Source: Frankia sp. QA3 (GTDB taxonomy: Bacteria; Actinomycetota; Actinomycetes; Frankiales; Frankiaceae). Taken from it: a DNA stretch of 46,769 nt. The notes under the pieces are model-generated. The model saw nothing but the letters and a program-made list of their open reading frames with translations, ran no database searches and had not been told where the DNA came from. The translations under genes and the position numbers were made by a program. Of this stretch, positions 26,256-34,700 are shown piece by piece (the first letter of the stretch is position 1; each line of letters begins with the position of its first letter). The DNA is taken from the NCBI RefSeq assembly GCF_000262465.1, contig NZ_CM001489.1, positions 6,196,488 to 6,243,256 of the forward strand, in the 5' to 3' direction.

Positions 26256-26316
26256 GGCTGCGCAGTCTACGGAGGCGACCCGTGCCGGCGGCTCGCGGCG
26301 CCGCGCCGGCCGGCGT

Positions 26317-26339
26317 CGTCCCGGGTCGCACCCGGGACG
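26317..26339 (-). terminator. Hairpin downstream of prs
   Basis: CGTCCCGGGT, a 3-nt loop and ACCCGGGACG form a perfect 10-bp stem beginning 13 nt past the prs stop on the minus strand. It separates prs from trpS. Confidence 0.6.
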
Positions 26340-26352
26340 CGCGGCGCAGCCG

Positions 26353-27327
26353 TCAGGCGTCCCCGCCGAACAGGCCGGTCACGGAGCCGTCCTCGAAGAC
26401 CGCCTTGATCGCAGCGGCGAGCAGCGGGGCGATCGACAGTTCGGTGATCTTGTCGATGCGCGCTTCGCTGGGCAGCGGCAGGGTGTTGGTGAGGACAACC
26501 TCGCTGATCTCCGAGTTCTTCAGCCGGTCGGCCGCCGGCCCGGACAGCACGCCGTGCGTCGCCGCCGCGATGACGTGGGCCGCGCCGTGCTCCTTGAGCG
26601 ACTCCGCCGCCTTCGTGATCGTGCCGGCCGTGTCGATCATGTCGTCGACGATGACGCAGGTGCGGCCGCGGACCTCGCCGACCACGTCGAACATCTTCAC
26701 CTGGTTGGGCACGTCCGGGTCACGCCGCTTGTGGATGATGGCCAGTGGGCAGCCCAGCCGGTCGGTCCAGCGCTCGGCCACCCGCACCCGGCCCGAGTCG
26801 GGGGCGACGACGGTGACCTCCGAGGTGTCCAGCTTGTTCTCGATGTAGTCGGCGAGCAGCGGCAGTGCGAACAGGTGGTCCACCGGGCCGTCGAAGAAGC
26901 CCTGGATCTGCGCGGTGTGCAGGTCGACCGACATGAGCCGGTGTGCACCGGCGGTCTTGAACAGGTCGGCGACGAGCCGGGCGGAGATCGGTTCGCGGCC
27001 GCGGTGCTTCTTGTCCTGGCGGGCGTACGGGTAGAACGGCGCGACCACGGTGATCCGTTTGGCGCTCGCCCGCTTCAGGGCGTCCACCATGATCAGTTGT
27101 TCCATCAGCCAGGTGTTCACCGGGGCCGAATGGCATTGCAGGACGAAGGCGTCGCAGCCGCGGACCGATTCGGAGAAGCGGACGAAGATCTCGCCGCTGG
27201 CGAACTCGTAGGCGTTCGTCGGCACGGGTTCGACGTCGAGTTGGGCCGCCACCTCCGCCGCGAGGCCGGGATGCGAGCGTCCCGCGAAGAGCATCAGGTT
27301 GCGCCGGTTCTCGGTCTGGTAGGCCAC
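26353..27327 (-). CDS. prs: Ribose-phosphate pyrophosphokinase
   Basis: A 324-residue PRPP synthetase: ribose 5-phosphate plus ATP gives PRPP for nucleotide, His and Trp synthesis. Motifs: NLMLFAGRSHPGLAAEVA, YEFASGEIFVRFSESVRG, APFYPYARQDKKHRGREPIS, SVDLHTAQIQGFFDGPVDHL, VVAPDSGRVRVAERW, and the PRPP loop CVIVDDMIDTAGTI. Length and motif order are canonical. GTG 27327 follows GAGGAGAA at good spacing. It lies downstream of glmU as in most actinobacteria, but with an unusually long 393-bp spacer. Confidence 0.97.
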   Translation of the reverse strand: MAYQTENRRNLMLFAGRSHPGLAAEVAAQLDVEPVPTNAYEFASGEIFVRFSESVRGCDAFVLQCHSAPVNTWLMEQLIMVDALKRASAKRITVVAPFYPYARQDKKHRGREPISARLVADLFKTAGAHRLMSVDLHTAQIQGFFDGPVDHLFALPLLADYIENKLDTSEVTVVAPDSGRVRVAERWTDRLGCPLAIIHKRRDPDVPNQVKMFDVVGEVRGRTCVIVDDMIDTAGTITKAAESLKEHGAAHVIAAATHGVLSGPAADRLKNSEISEVVLTNTLPLPSEARIDKITELSIAPLLAAAIKAVFEDGSVTGLFGGDA

Positions 27328-27720
27328 CGCGTTCTCCTCGGACGTGACGGATGATCAGGCTGGGGTGCGCGACGTGCCGCTCCGGCGAGCCGCACCGACG
27401 CCGATCGCCGAGGCCGGGTCGGGCACCGGCGCCTTGCGGCGGGCGAGCCGTCGGCTGGCCGGTCGCGGCGTCGGATGGGCGGGCGATCGGACGGCGGGCG
27501 ATCAGGGATGGGTTGTGGGCGGGCGTGTCTCGGGCATACCCGGTCCAGCGCCCGTAAGCGCGACGCGCCTTGTCACGCGTCCGCTGCCGCCGCGGGGCCG
27601 CCGGCGGCGTGCCTGCGTGCGTAGAGCGCTGCTCCGCACGACCCGCCGGCCTACCGCAGGGGGCAGGGTAAATGGGGCGGTGTGCATCCCCCCGCTGGTC
27701 AGAAGGTTGGGCCGACGTCT
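27328..27720. other. glmU-prs spacer, 393 bp
   Basis: Long for a normally tight gene pair. At 27600-27650 a GC stem (GCCGGCGG with CCGCCGGC) encloses GTGCG-GAGC/GCTC-CGCAC pairing, a possible terminator about 70 nt after the glmU stop. Repeated GGCGGGCGATC words occur at 27478-27500. I see no gene. The prs promoter is presumably here but I cannot pick hexamers. Confidence 0.4.
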
Positions 27721-29322
27721 CTACGTTCTGCTTCCCGCTTCCGGAACGCCAGCGATCCCGGCCTCGCCTCCGCGGGTGTGCGCCAAGTCACCCCGGCCAT
27801 GCGCGTCGGCCCCGTGCGCGTCTGCTCGGACGGAGTCGACCGGCCCCGCCGCGTCCGGGACACCGGGGACCGGCGGAGCGCCCGCGGCACCCGCAGCCCG
27901 CGCGGCGGGGCTGCCGGGTCGGCGCCGCGCCACCCAGCCCTCGATGATCCGCTGCCGCCCCTCGCGCACGGCCAGCGCACCTGGCGGCACGTCCTCCCGG
28001 ATGACGGAGCCGGCTCCCGTGTAGGCGCCGTCCCCGACGGTGACCGGGGCGACGAGCATCGTGTCGCTGCCGATGCGGACGTCCGAGCCGATGACCGTGC
28101 GGTGCTTCGCGACCCCGTCGTAGTTCACGAAGACGGTCGTGCAGCCGATGTTGCTCCGCTCACCGACGACCGCGTCGCCGACATACGCCAGATGGGGGAC
28201 CTTCGTGTGGTCGCCGAACTCGGCGGACTTTGTCTCGACGAAGGACCCGATCTTGCCTTCGCGGCCGAGTCGGGTGCCGGGGCGCAGGTGGCTGTAGGGG
28301 CCGACGGTGGCGCCGGCACCGATCTCGGCCCGGTCGGCCGTGGTCCGCACGACGCTCGCCTCAGCCCCGACGACCGTGTCCGTGAGGGTGCACTCGGGGC
28401 CGACAGCGGCGCCACGGGCCACATGGGTGCGCCCGTGCAGGAAGGTGTGGGGGGCGATCGTCGTGTCCGGCTCCAGGGTGACGTCCGCGTCGATCCAGGT
28501 GGTGTGCGGATCCACGACGGTGGTTCCGGCGCGCATCGCGGCGGAGACGATCCGGTCGCGCAGCGCCCGGCCGGCGGCGGCGAGCTGGACGCGGTCGTTG
28601 ACGCCGCCGGCCTCGACCGGGTCGGCGACGACCCGCGCCGCCACCGGGCTGCCGTCGCCGACCAGCAGCCCGACGACGTCGGTCAGGTACTCCTCGCCCT
28701 GGGCGTTCTCCCTGGTCAGCCGGGCCAGTGCCGCCTGCAGCGGGCCGGCGCGGAAGGCATAGACCCCGGTGTTGATCTCCCGGATGGCGACCGTGGCGGC
28801 ATCGGCGTCGCGATGCTCGATGATCGCCCTGACTCCGCCCGCGGCGTCGCGCACGACCCGGCCGTAGCCGGTGGCGTCGTCGAGGACGGCGGTGAGCACG
28901 GTCGCCGCGGCGCCCTGGGCATGGTGATGGTCGGTGAGGGCGGCCAGCGTCTCCCCGGTGAGCAGCGGGGTGTCGCCGGGCAGCACGACCACCGTTTCGT
29001 CGGGTGCGAGCCCGTCCAGCCCGTCCAGCCCGTCGAGCGCGGCCAGGGCGACCCGCACGGCGTGGCCGGTGCCGTGCTGGCGGTCCTGCACGGCGGTGAC
29101 GACCGCCGGGGCCTGCTCGGCCAGCATCGCCGCGACCTGCTCCCGGCCGTGGCCGACGACGACGGCGGTGCGGGTCGCGGCCAGGGTCCCGGCGGCGTGC
29201 AGCACGTGCTCGAGCAGGGTTCGCCCGGCGATGCGGTGCAGCACCTTCGGCGTCGTCGAGCGCATCCGTCGACCCTCGCCCGCTGCCAGGATGATGACGG
29301 CCGCCGGACGTGGTGATGTCAC
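27721..29322 (-). CDS. glmU: Bifunctional UDP-GlcNAc pyrophosphorylase / GlcN-1-P acetyltransferase
   Basis: A 533-residue enzyme making UDP-GlcNAc for peptidoglycan. The N-terminal uridyltransferase has LAAGEGRRMRSTTPKVLHRI, QHGTGHAVRVAL, VVLPGDTPLLTGETL, AIIEHRDADA and INTGVYAF. The C-terminal left-handed beta-helix has TWIDADVTLEPDTTIAPHTF, GPYSHLRPGTRLGREGKIGS (catalytic His), VPHLAYVGDAVVGERSNIG and NYDGVAKHRTVIGSDVRIGS. An Ala/Gly/Pro-rich tail of about 60 residues follows and is not needed for the fold. The DGLDGLDGL run near residue 95 is a small slippage repeat. GTG 29322 follows GGGAGA. It lies downstream of tRNA-Gln on the same strand. Confidence 0.97.
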   Translation of the reverse strand: MTSPRPAAVIILAAGEGRRMRSTTPKVLHRIAGRTLLEHVLHAAGTLAATRTAVVVGHGREQVAAMLAEQAPAVVTAVQDRQHGTGHAVRVALAALDGLDGLDGLAPDETVVVLPGDTPLLTGETLAALTDHHHAQGAAATVLTAVLDDATGYGRVVRDAAGGVRAIIEHRDADAATVAIREINTGVYAFRAGPLQAALARLTRENAQGEEYLTDVVGLLVGDGSPVAARVVADPVEAGGVNDRVQLAAAGRALRDRIVSAAMRAGTTVVDPHTTWIDADVTLEPDTTIAPHTFLHGRTHVARGAAVGPECTLTDTVVGAEASVVRTTADRAEIGAGATVGPYSHLRPGTRLGREGKIGSFVETKSAEFGDHTKVPHLAYVGDAVVGERSNIGCTTVFVNYDGVAKHRTVIGSDVRIGSDTMLVAPVTVGDGAYTGAGSVIREDVPPGALAVREGRQRIIEGWVARRRPGSPAARAAGAAGAPPVPGVPDAAGPVDSVRADAHGADAHGRGDLAHTRGGEAGIAGVPEAGSRT

Positions 29323-29450
29323 GCGATCTCCCGAATCTTCGGCCTGCACGACGATGGGGCGACGGGGACCACACTACCGTGGCGTACTGGTTCGGCCCGG
29401 GGGAGGTGACGGCGGCGGTAACACGTCGGGCGCCATCCTCGGGGAACACT

Positions 29451-29510
29451 CCGGCTGATCGGCGGGGAACATCGCGCCGATCAGCCGGGAAGCACGCGGC
29501 TGATCGCGGA
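29451..29510 (-). promoter_or_regulatory. 14-bp inverted repeat plus third half-site between tRNA-Gln and glmU
   Basis: CCGGCTGATCGGCG (29451-29464) and CGCCGATCAGCCGG (29475-29488) are perfect complements around a 10-nt loop. A third copy of the core, CGCGGCTGATCGCGG, is at 29496-29510. On the minus strand this is 86-145 nt after tRNA-Gln and 129-188 nt before glmU. It may be the tRNA terminator, a glmU leader structure, or a protein site, since the third core is not needed for a terminator. Confidence 0.55.
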
Positions 29511-29595
29511 TGAAAGCGGGCGGCAGTGGTCCGGCCGGCGCGGCGGTACTTCCCGGCGATTCTTTGTGATGGTATTACTGGTGGTACTCCAGTAG

Positions 29596-29667
29596 TGCTC
29601 CGCCGCCACGACTCGAACGTGGACTAAGAGAACCAAAATCTCCTGTGCTGCCGATTACACTACGGCG
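29596..29667 (-). tRNA. tRNA-Gln(TTG)
   Basis: A 72-nt cloverleaf on the minus strand. Acceptor TCCGCCG pairs with CGGCGGA, followed by discriminator G; CCA is not encoded. The D arm contains GTGTAATCGGCAGCAC. The anticodon stem GGAGA/TCTCT holds the loop TTTTGGT, giving UUG at 34-36 and so Gln. The T arm is CCACG-TTCGAGT-CGTGG. tRNA-Gln upstream of glmU is a known actinobacterial arrangement. Confidence 0.95.
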
Positions 29668-29685
29668 GACCGCGGGAAAACATGC

Positions 29686-29691
29686 CAACTC
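29686..29691 (-). promoter_or_regulatory. Probable -10 box for tRNA-Gln
   Basis: TAGAGT on the minus strand lies 18 nt before the mature tRNA 5' end, in a locally AT-richer patch. No good -35 hexamer is seen at 17-18 nt. Confidence 0.35.
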
Positions 29692-30191
29692 TACCATCGT
29701 GGGGTGGCTCGGAAGGTAAAAGTTGGGCCGCGGACCACTGCCCCGCGGGTCGGGTCGCGTCGCGGTCCCCGCCGGCAGGGCGCAGTCCTGTGCATTGGTG
29801 ACACGGGACGATCGGCGGGTCACCTTCCGCCGCCGCGATGCGCCGCCGCGGGGCGTGTCGCCCGAGATGGCACCGGGTGTTGGCGGGGTCGGTCCGGGGA
29901 TGTCCCGGATACGGCCGCCGGCCCGCCGGCCGCCGGCCGGGGTGGTCCGGGTGGGGAGATCGGGCGGGGCGGGTACCCCCACGAGACGTAGACCATTCGG
30001 GCGGGCTCCGGCCGGCGGTGGACGGCCGGCGGTGGACGGCCGGTGCTGGTGGCCGGGCGGCCGGACCGGCGTGACGTGTGGCCCGTTTGCGTGGTGGACG
30101 CCGGCAATCGGGACTGTTGTCACATCGGCGGGCTACCGTGACCGATGGAGTGCCGGCGCAGTGGACCTGCCGCGATGGACGGGACGAGGCG
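29692..30191. other. Divergent intergenic region upstream of desaturase, about 500 bp
   Basis: Between tRNA-Gln and the desaturase start. It includes a short direct repeat GGCGGTGGACGGCC (twice, near 30013-30038) and GC-rich stretches. Plus-strand frames through it (for example from 29723) are Arg/Pro/Gly-rich with no recognisable domain. A GGGTAC word occurs at 29971 without a matching -35 element. I find no gene. Confidence 0.35.
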
Positions 30192-31211
30192 ATGACCGCT
30201 ACCGACACGGTGACACCGAGCGACAATCGGGCGCCGAATGACGACCGGGAAACGACTGCGGGGCAGGCTGTCGGCCGTGCCGATCCCGCCAACAGCCGGG
30301 GCAATGCCACCAGGCCCAGGTCGATGGCGAAGGCCCGGGCCGAGCAGATCATCATGGTGGCGACCATCATCGTTCCGCTCGCTGCCGTGGTCGCCGCGAT
30401 ACCCGCGCTGTGGGGTCGGTGGATCTCCTGGCGCGACGTCATCCTTGCCCTGATCTTCTACGGGATCAGCGGGCACGGGGTGACGGTCGGTTTCCACCGC
30501 TACTTCACCCACCGTGGTTTCAAGACGTCTCGGCCGATGCGTATCGCGCTCGCCGTCGCGGGCAACATGGCGATCGAGGGCCCGGTGATCCGCTGGGTGG
30601 CCGACCATCGGCGCCACCACGCCTTCAGTGACGCCGAGGGCGATCCGCACTCGCCGTGGCGCTACGGCCCCGGCACCTGGTCGATGCTGAAGGGCCTCTA
30701 CCACGCCCACGTCGGCTGGCTGTTCGACGTCGAGCAGACCGACCAGCGCCGCTTCGCCCCCGACCTGCTCGACGACCCGGACATCGTGAAGGTCAGCCGT
30801 TCGTTCGCCGGCTGCGCCTTCGTCAGCCTCGCCGCGCCAGCGATCATCGGCGGCCTCTGGGGCGGCTCGTTCGAGGCCGCCGCGCAGGCGTTCTTCTGGG
30901 CGGGCCTCGTCCGGGTCGCCACGCTGCACCACGTCACCTGGTCGGTGAACAGCATCTGCCACGTGGTCGGCTCCCGGCCGTACCGGTCGCGGGACCGTTC
31001 GGCCAACGTCTGGCCGCTGGCGCTGCTGTCGATGGGCGAGTCCTGGCACAACCTGCACCACGCCGAGCCGACCTCGGCCCGCCACGGCGTGCGCCCCTGG
31101 CAGATCGACACCAGCTTCTACATCATCACGTTGATGGAGACGCTGCACCTGGTCTGGGACGTCCACTGGCCCGACCCTGACCGTCTCGCCGCCAAGCGCG
31201 TCACCGCCTGA
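30192..31211 (+). CDS. Membrane fatty-acid desaturase (acyl-CoA delta-9 type)
   Basis: A 339-residue di-iron membrane desaturase. The three His boxes are GFHRYFTH (H-x4-H), WVADHRRHHAFSD (H-x2-HH) and GESWHNLHHAEP (H-x2-HH), in the order and spacing of stearoyl-CoA-type desaturases. Hydrophobic pairs flank them: IIMVATIIVPLAAVVAAIPA, VILALIFYGISGHGVTVG and AGCAFVSLAAPAIIGGLW. It introduces a cis double bond into acyl chains, affecting membrane fluidity. The first 45 residues are hydrophilic. ATG 30192 follows GACGAGG; an upstream in-frame start at 30078 would add Arg-rich residues without family similarity. It stands alone, convergent with the ABC-F gene. Confidence 0.93.
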   Translation: MTATDTVTPSDNRAPNDDRETTAGQAVGRADPANSRGNATRPRSMAKARAEQIIMVATIIVPLAAVVAAIPALWGRWISWRDVILALIFYGISGHGVTVGFHRYFTHRGFKTSRPMRIALAVAGNMAIEGPVIRWVADHRRHHAFSDAEGDPHSPWRYGPGTWSMLKGLYHAHVGWLFDVEQTDQRRFAPDLLDDPDIVKVSRSFAGCAFVSLAAPAIIGGLWGGSFEAAAQAFFWAGLVRVATLHHVTWSVNSICHVVGSRPYRSRDRSANVWPLALLSMGESWHNLHHAEPTSARHGVRPWQIDTSFYIITLMETLHLVWDVHWPDPDRLAAKRVTA

Positions 31212-31235
31212 CCGCGGGCCGGGTCCATCGCCTGC

Positions 31236-31264
31236 CCCGGGTCAGCGGCCAGCCCTGACCCGGG
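31236..31264. terminator. Bidirectional hairpin between desaturase and ABC-F genes
   Basis: CCCGGGTCAG and CTGACCCGGG form a perfect 10-bp stem with a 9-nt loop, 24 nt after the desaturase stop. The right arm and following bases (CCTGACCCGGGCGGGCGG) are repeated directly at 31284, giving an alternative pairing partner. Confidence 0.55.
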
Positions 31265-31353
31265 CGGGCGGCGAGCGGCACCGGCCTGACCCGGGCGGGC
31301 GGGCGGCATCATCGCCCCCGCCCCGGGCGGTGGCGCCGGTAGCGGGTGGCCGC

Positions 31354-33234
31354 TCAGCCCTCCAGATCGGCGGCGAGCGTGAGCCAGGCCTCCTCGGTGT
31401 TGTCCTTGTCGGCGACGACTGCGCGCAGCTCGGCGTCCAGGGCCAGCAGGCGCTCGTGGTCGGTCGCCGCCTCGGCGAGGGCGTGGTGGAGCTCCTGCTC
31501 CCGGCGGGTCAGCCGGTCGAGGGCGCGTTCGAGCCGGGTCAGCTCCTTGCGGGCGGCCCGCAGCTCGCTGCCGGACAGGGCTGGCCGGGTCGCCGCGCCG
31601 GTGACGGTCGCTGCCGTGGAGGACGCGGTGGTGCCGGGCGCCGTCCCGCCCGGCCGGACCGCCGCCCCACCCGCCCCACCCGCCCCGCCTGTGGCGGTGG
31701 TGGCCCGAGCCGGCGGGGCCGATGCGGCGGCCTCCGAGCCGGCGGCGGCGCGGCGGGCCAGGTACTCCTCGATGCCGCCGGGCAGCATCCGCAGGTGGCC
31801 GTCGCCGAGCAGAGCCATCGTCACGTCGCAGGTGCGCTCCAGGAAATACCGGTCGTGGCTGACCACGACCAGGGTGCCGGGCCAGGAGTCGAGCAGGTCC
31901 TCCAACGCGGTGAGGGTATCCGTGTCGAGATCGTTCGTCGGCTCGTCCAGGAGTAGCACGTTCGGGCGGGCCATGAGCAGGCGCAGGAGCTGCAGACGGC
32001 GTCGCTCGCCACCGGAGAGGTCGCCGACCCGGGTCCACTGCCGCGACGACGGCAGGCCGAACTGCTCCAGCAGCTGTCCGGCGCTGCGTTCCCGGCCGCG
32101 CTCGACCTCCAGCACCCGGCCGACCTGCTCGACGGCCTCCAGCGCGCGCAGCGACGCCGGGAGCTCGGCGACCTCCTGGGACAGCAGCGCCGGGCGGACG
32201 CTCGCCCCGACCTTCACCCGCCCACCGTCCGGGACGACGTCGCCGAGCAGGGCCCGCAGCAGCGTCGTCTTGCCCGCGCCGTTGACGCCGACCAGCCCGA
32301 TCCGGTCCCCCGGGCCGAGCAGCCAGGTGATGCCGTCGAACAGGGTGCGGTCCCCGATCCGGACGGTGAGGTTCTCCGCGTCGTAGACGTCCTTGCCGAG
32401 CCGGGATGCCGCGAAGCTGCGCAGCGCCATCGTGTCGCGGGGCGGCGGCTCATCGGCGATCAGGTCGTTGGCGGCGTCGATGCGGAACCGCGGCTTGCTG
32501 GTCCGGGCGGGGGGTCCGCGGCGTAGCCAGGCAAGCTCCTTGCGCAGCAGGTTCTGCCGGCGGGCCTCCGTCGCATCCGCCCGCCTGGTCCGTTCGGCGC
32601 GGGCGAGGACGTAGGCGGAGTAACCACCGTCGTAGGCGTCGACCCGCCCGTCGACGACCTCCCAGACCCGGCCGCACACCTCGTCGAGGAACCAGCGGTC
32701 GTGGGTGGCCACGAGCAGGCCGCCGCGCCAGGCGGCGAGGTGGCGGGCGAGCCAGGCGACCCCTTCGACGTCGAGGTGGTTCGTCGGCTCGTCGAGGATC
32801 AGCAGGTCGAGATCCTGGACCAGGAGCCGGGCCAGTGCCACCCGCCGGCGCTCGCCGCCGGACATCGGGCCGAGGACGTCGTCGAGGCGGTCCAGCAGGC
32901 CGAGGCCGGCAAGCACGCCGCGGCGGCGCGGGTCCGCCGCCCATTCGTGCTCCGCGCCGGTGCCGACCACGACCTCGCGGACCGTCCGGTCGGCGGGCAG
33001 CACGTCCGCCTGGGCCAGCGAGCCCACCCGGGTCGAACCCGCGTGGACGACCCGGCCCGCATCCGGCTCCGCCTCGCCCGCGATGATTCGCAGCAGGGTG
33101 GACTTGCCGGCGCCGTTGCGCCCGACCACGCCGATCCGCTCGCCGGTGCTGATGCCCAGACTCACCCGATCAAGCAGGGCGCGGGTACCGAAGGCGGCGT
33201 CGACGTTCTCCAGGCTGACCAGGACGGCGCTCAC
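31354..33234 (-). CDS. ABC-F family ATPase (Uup/EttA-like translation factor)
   Basis: A 626-residue soluble protein with two ABC domains and no TM helix. Domain 1: Walker A GRNGAGKSTLL, signature MSGGERRRVALARLL, Walker B LLILDEPTNHLD. Domain 2: GVNGAGKTTLL, LSGGERRRLQLLRLL, VLLLDEPTNDLD. Between them is a charged linker corresponding to the P-site tRNA interaction motif (RRADATEARRQNLLRKELAW). An Ala/Gly-rich linker then leads to a C-terminal coiled coil (LRAARKELTRLERALDRLTR) as in Uup. ABC-F proteins act on ribosomes in translation control or antibiotic protection; which applies here is not visible. Its ATG at 33234 overlaps the ispE stop by 4 bp, so the two are coupled. Confidence 0.93.
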   Translation of the reverse strand: MSAVLVSLENVDAAFGTRALLDRVSLGISTGERIGVVGRNGAGKSTLLRIIAGEAEPDAGRVVHAGSTRVGSLAQADVLPADRTVREVVVGTGAEHEWAADPRRRGVLAGLGLLDRLDDVLGPMSGGERRRVALARLLVQDLDLLILDEPTNHLDVEGVAWLARHLAAWRGGLLVATHDRWFLDEVCGRVWEVVDGRVDAYDGGYSAYVLARAERTRRADATEARRQNLLRKELAWLRRGPPARTSKPRFRIDAANDLIADEPPPRDTMALRSFAASRLGKDVYDAENLTVRIGDRTLFDGITWLLGPGDRIGLVGVNGAGKTTLLRALLGDVVPDGGRVKVGASVRPALLSQEVAELPASLRALEAVEQVGRVLEVERGRERSAGQLLEQFGLPSSRQWTRVGDLSGGERRRLQLLRLLMARPNVLLLDEPTNDLDTDTLTALEDLLDSWPGTLVVVSHDRYFLERTCDVTMALLGDGHLRMLPGGIEEYLARRAAAGSEAAASAPPARATTATGGAGGAGGAAVRPGGTAPGTTASSTAATVTGAATRPALSGSELRAARKELTRLERALDRLTRREQELHHALAEAATDHERLLALDAELRAVVADKDNTEEAWLTLAADLEG

Positions 33235-34346
33235 GGTCCGCCGCCCGGCCCGTCCGCTCCACCGCTCGACCGGGCCCCGCCGGCCACACCGCCTGGACCG
33301 CTCGGGCCACCCGTGCCGCCTGAGCCACCCGAGCCGTCTGCTCCATTCGGGCCCTCCTCCACCACCCGGGCACCGGCCGCCGGCCCGGAGGCACGGCGCA
33401 CGGCCCGTGCGACCCCCATTCCGGCCAGGCTCGCGGCCAGCTCGACGCTCTCGGTCGCCCCGGTGGCGAGGAAGGCGCAGGTCGGCCCGGAACCGCTGAC
33501 GATGGCCCCGACGGCGCCGAGCTCACGGCCGGTCTCCAGGACCCGGCGCAGCGCCGGGCGCAGCCGCAGCGCCGCCGGCTGCAGGTCGTTGACGAGCGCC
33601 GCCCCGAGCTGGACGGGGTCACCGGTGCGCAGCGCCGCCAGCACGTCGTCGGCGGGGGTGGGACCGGTGCGCAGCCGGCCCTCGGACAGCTTGTCGAACT
33701 CGGCGTAGACGGCCGGGGTGGACAGGCCACCGTCGGCGAGGGCGAACACCCAGTGGTATTCGCCGGTGGCCAGGACGTCGGTGAGCTGCTCGCCGCGCCC
33801 GGTGCCCAGGGCGGTGCCGCCGGTCAGCGGGAACGGGACGTCGCTGCCGAGCCGGGCGGCGAGGCTGGCGAGGGTGGCCCGGTCGAGGCCGACCTGCCAC
33901 AGCGCGTCGAAGGCGACGAGCGCTGCCGCCGCGTCCGCGCTGCCGCCGGCCATGCCCGCGGCGACCGGAATCCCCTTGGTCAGGGTCAGGTGCACCCGCT
34001 CCGAGGTGATGCCCGCGGCCTCGGCGACCAGGTGCGCCGCGCGGACGGCGATGTTGTCCCGGCCGGTGGGGACGATGGACACGTCGGGGGTGGTTGTGGC
34101 CGGGCCCTGCGCGGTCGGGTCGGCACCCTCACCGGAGACCTCGACGGTGACCACTACCCCGTCGTCGTCCGCCTCGTCGGCGGTAGTCGGCGGCCCGTCG
34201 AGCGTCGCCGTGTCGAGCGTGGTGGCGGTGAGGTCGTCGAACAGCGAGACGGCCTGGAGCACGGTGATCACATCGTGATAGCCGTCCGGCCGCAGCGGAC
34301 CGACGCCGAGATGCAGGTTGACCTTGGCCGGGGCCCGGACGGTCAC
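33231..34346 (-). CDS. ispE: 4-diphosphocytidyl-2-C-methyl-D-erythritol kinase
   Basis: A 371-residue GHMP kinase of the MEP isoprenoid pathway. Motifs: APAKVNLHLGVGPLRPDGYH, ATP-binding PVAAGMAGGSADAAAALVAF, LGSDVPFPLTGGTALGTGRG, NDLQPAALRLRPALRRVLE and SGSGPTCAFLA. The core is normal, but two additions are unusual: an acidic insertion of about 40 residues before NIAVRAA (residues 50-90) and a Gly/Ser-rich C-terminal tail of about 40 residues. GTG 34346 begins MTVRAPAKVN. It is upstream of the ABC-F gene with a 4-bp overlap, a pair conserved in actinobacteria, where it normally follows rsmA directly. Confidence 0.96.
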   Translation of the reverse strand: MTVRAPAKVNLHLGVGPLRPDGYHDVITVLQAVSLFDDLTATTLDTATLDGPPTTADEADDDGVVVTVEVSGEGADPTAQGPATTTPDVSIVPTGRDNIAVRAAHLVAEAAGITSERVHLTLTKGIPVAAGMAGGSADAAAALVAFDALWQVGLDRATLASLAARLGSDVPFPLTGGTALGTGRGEQLTDVLATGEYHWVFALADGGLSTPAVYAEFDKLSEGRLRTGPTPADDVLAALRTGDPVQLGAALVNDLQPAALRLRPALRRVLETGRELGAVGAIVSGSGPTCAFLATGATESVELAASLAGMGVARAVRRASGPAAGARVVEEGPNGADGSGGSGGTGGPSGPGGVAGGARSSGGADGPGGGP

Positions 34347-34430
34347 GGCAGCGGTGCCGGCTCCCGCGCCATGGCGCGGACCCGGGTGGGATCGAGGCAG
34401 CGGATGCTCCTTCGCTCGGACTCACTCAGG

Positions 34431-34544
34431 TTCACTCGTGCGGTCTGGGTTCACTCGTGCGGTCTGGGCTCACTCGTGCGGTCTGGGCTCACTCGTGCGG
34501 TCTGGGCTCACCTGCGCAGCCCGAGCTCACGTGCGCAGGCTGGC
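34431..34544. repeat. 19-bp tandem repeat array
   Basis: Four near-perfect copies of TTCACTCGTGCGGTCTGGG (34431, 34450, 34469, 34488; first base T or C) are followed by two degenerate copies (34507, 34526) in which the CTCAC start is kept. A partial copy precedes them. It lies 85 bp upstream of the ispE start, so it may be a multi-site operator for ispE or a slippage tract. Confidence 0.85.
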
Positions 34545-34675
34545 CCACTCGGACGAGCACGGCTCGCTCGCACCGGGCGGGACACCCCGGTCGAGCGGGC
34601 TCGCACCCGTGCGGGCGGCCCCACCCGTACGGGCAGTGCGACCGGCCGGATCCAACCTATCCGCGGGTTCGGAGC

Positions 34676-34700
34676 GTATGACCGTCCACCCGCGGGGTAC
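34676..34700 (+). promoter_or_regulatory. SigB-type stress promoter candidate for Asp23 operon
   Basis: GTAT, a 15-nt spacer and GGGTAC fit the actinobacterial SigB-family consensus GNNT-N14-16-GGGTAY. It is the only such match I found in a non-coding region here, and it points at the Asp23 operon about 290 nt downstream. Asp23 is a classic stress-sigma target in Gram-positives, which supports the inference. Confidence 0.45.

Noticed and set aside
29723..30241. A 172-residue plus-strand frame upstream of the desaturase
   Set aside because: Composition is Arg/Pro/Gly-rich, it runs into the desaturase start out of frame, and no motif is recognisable.
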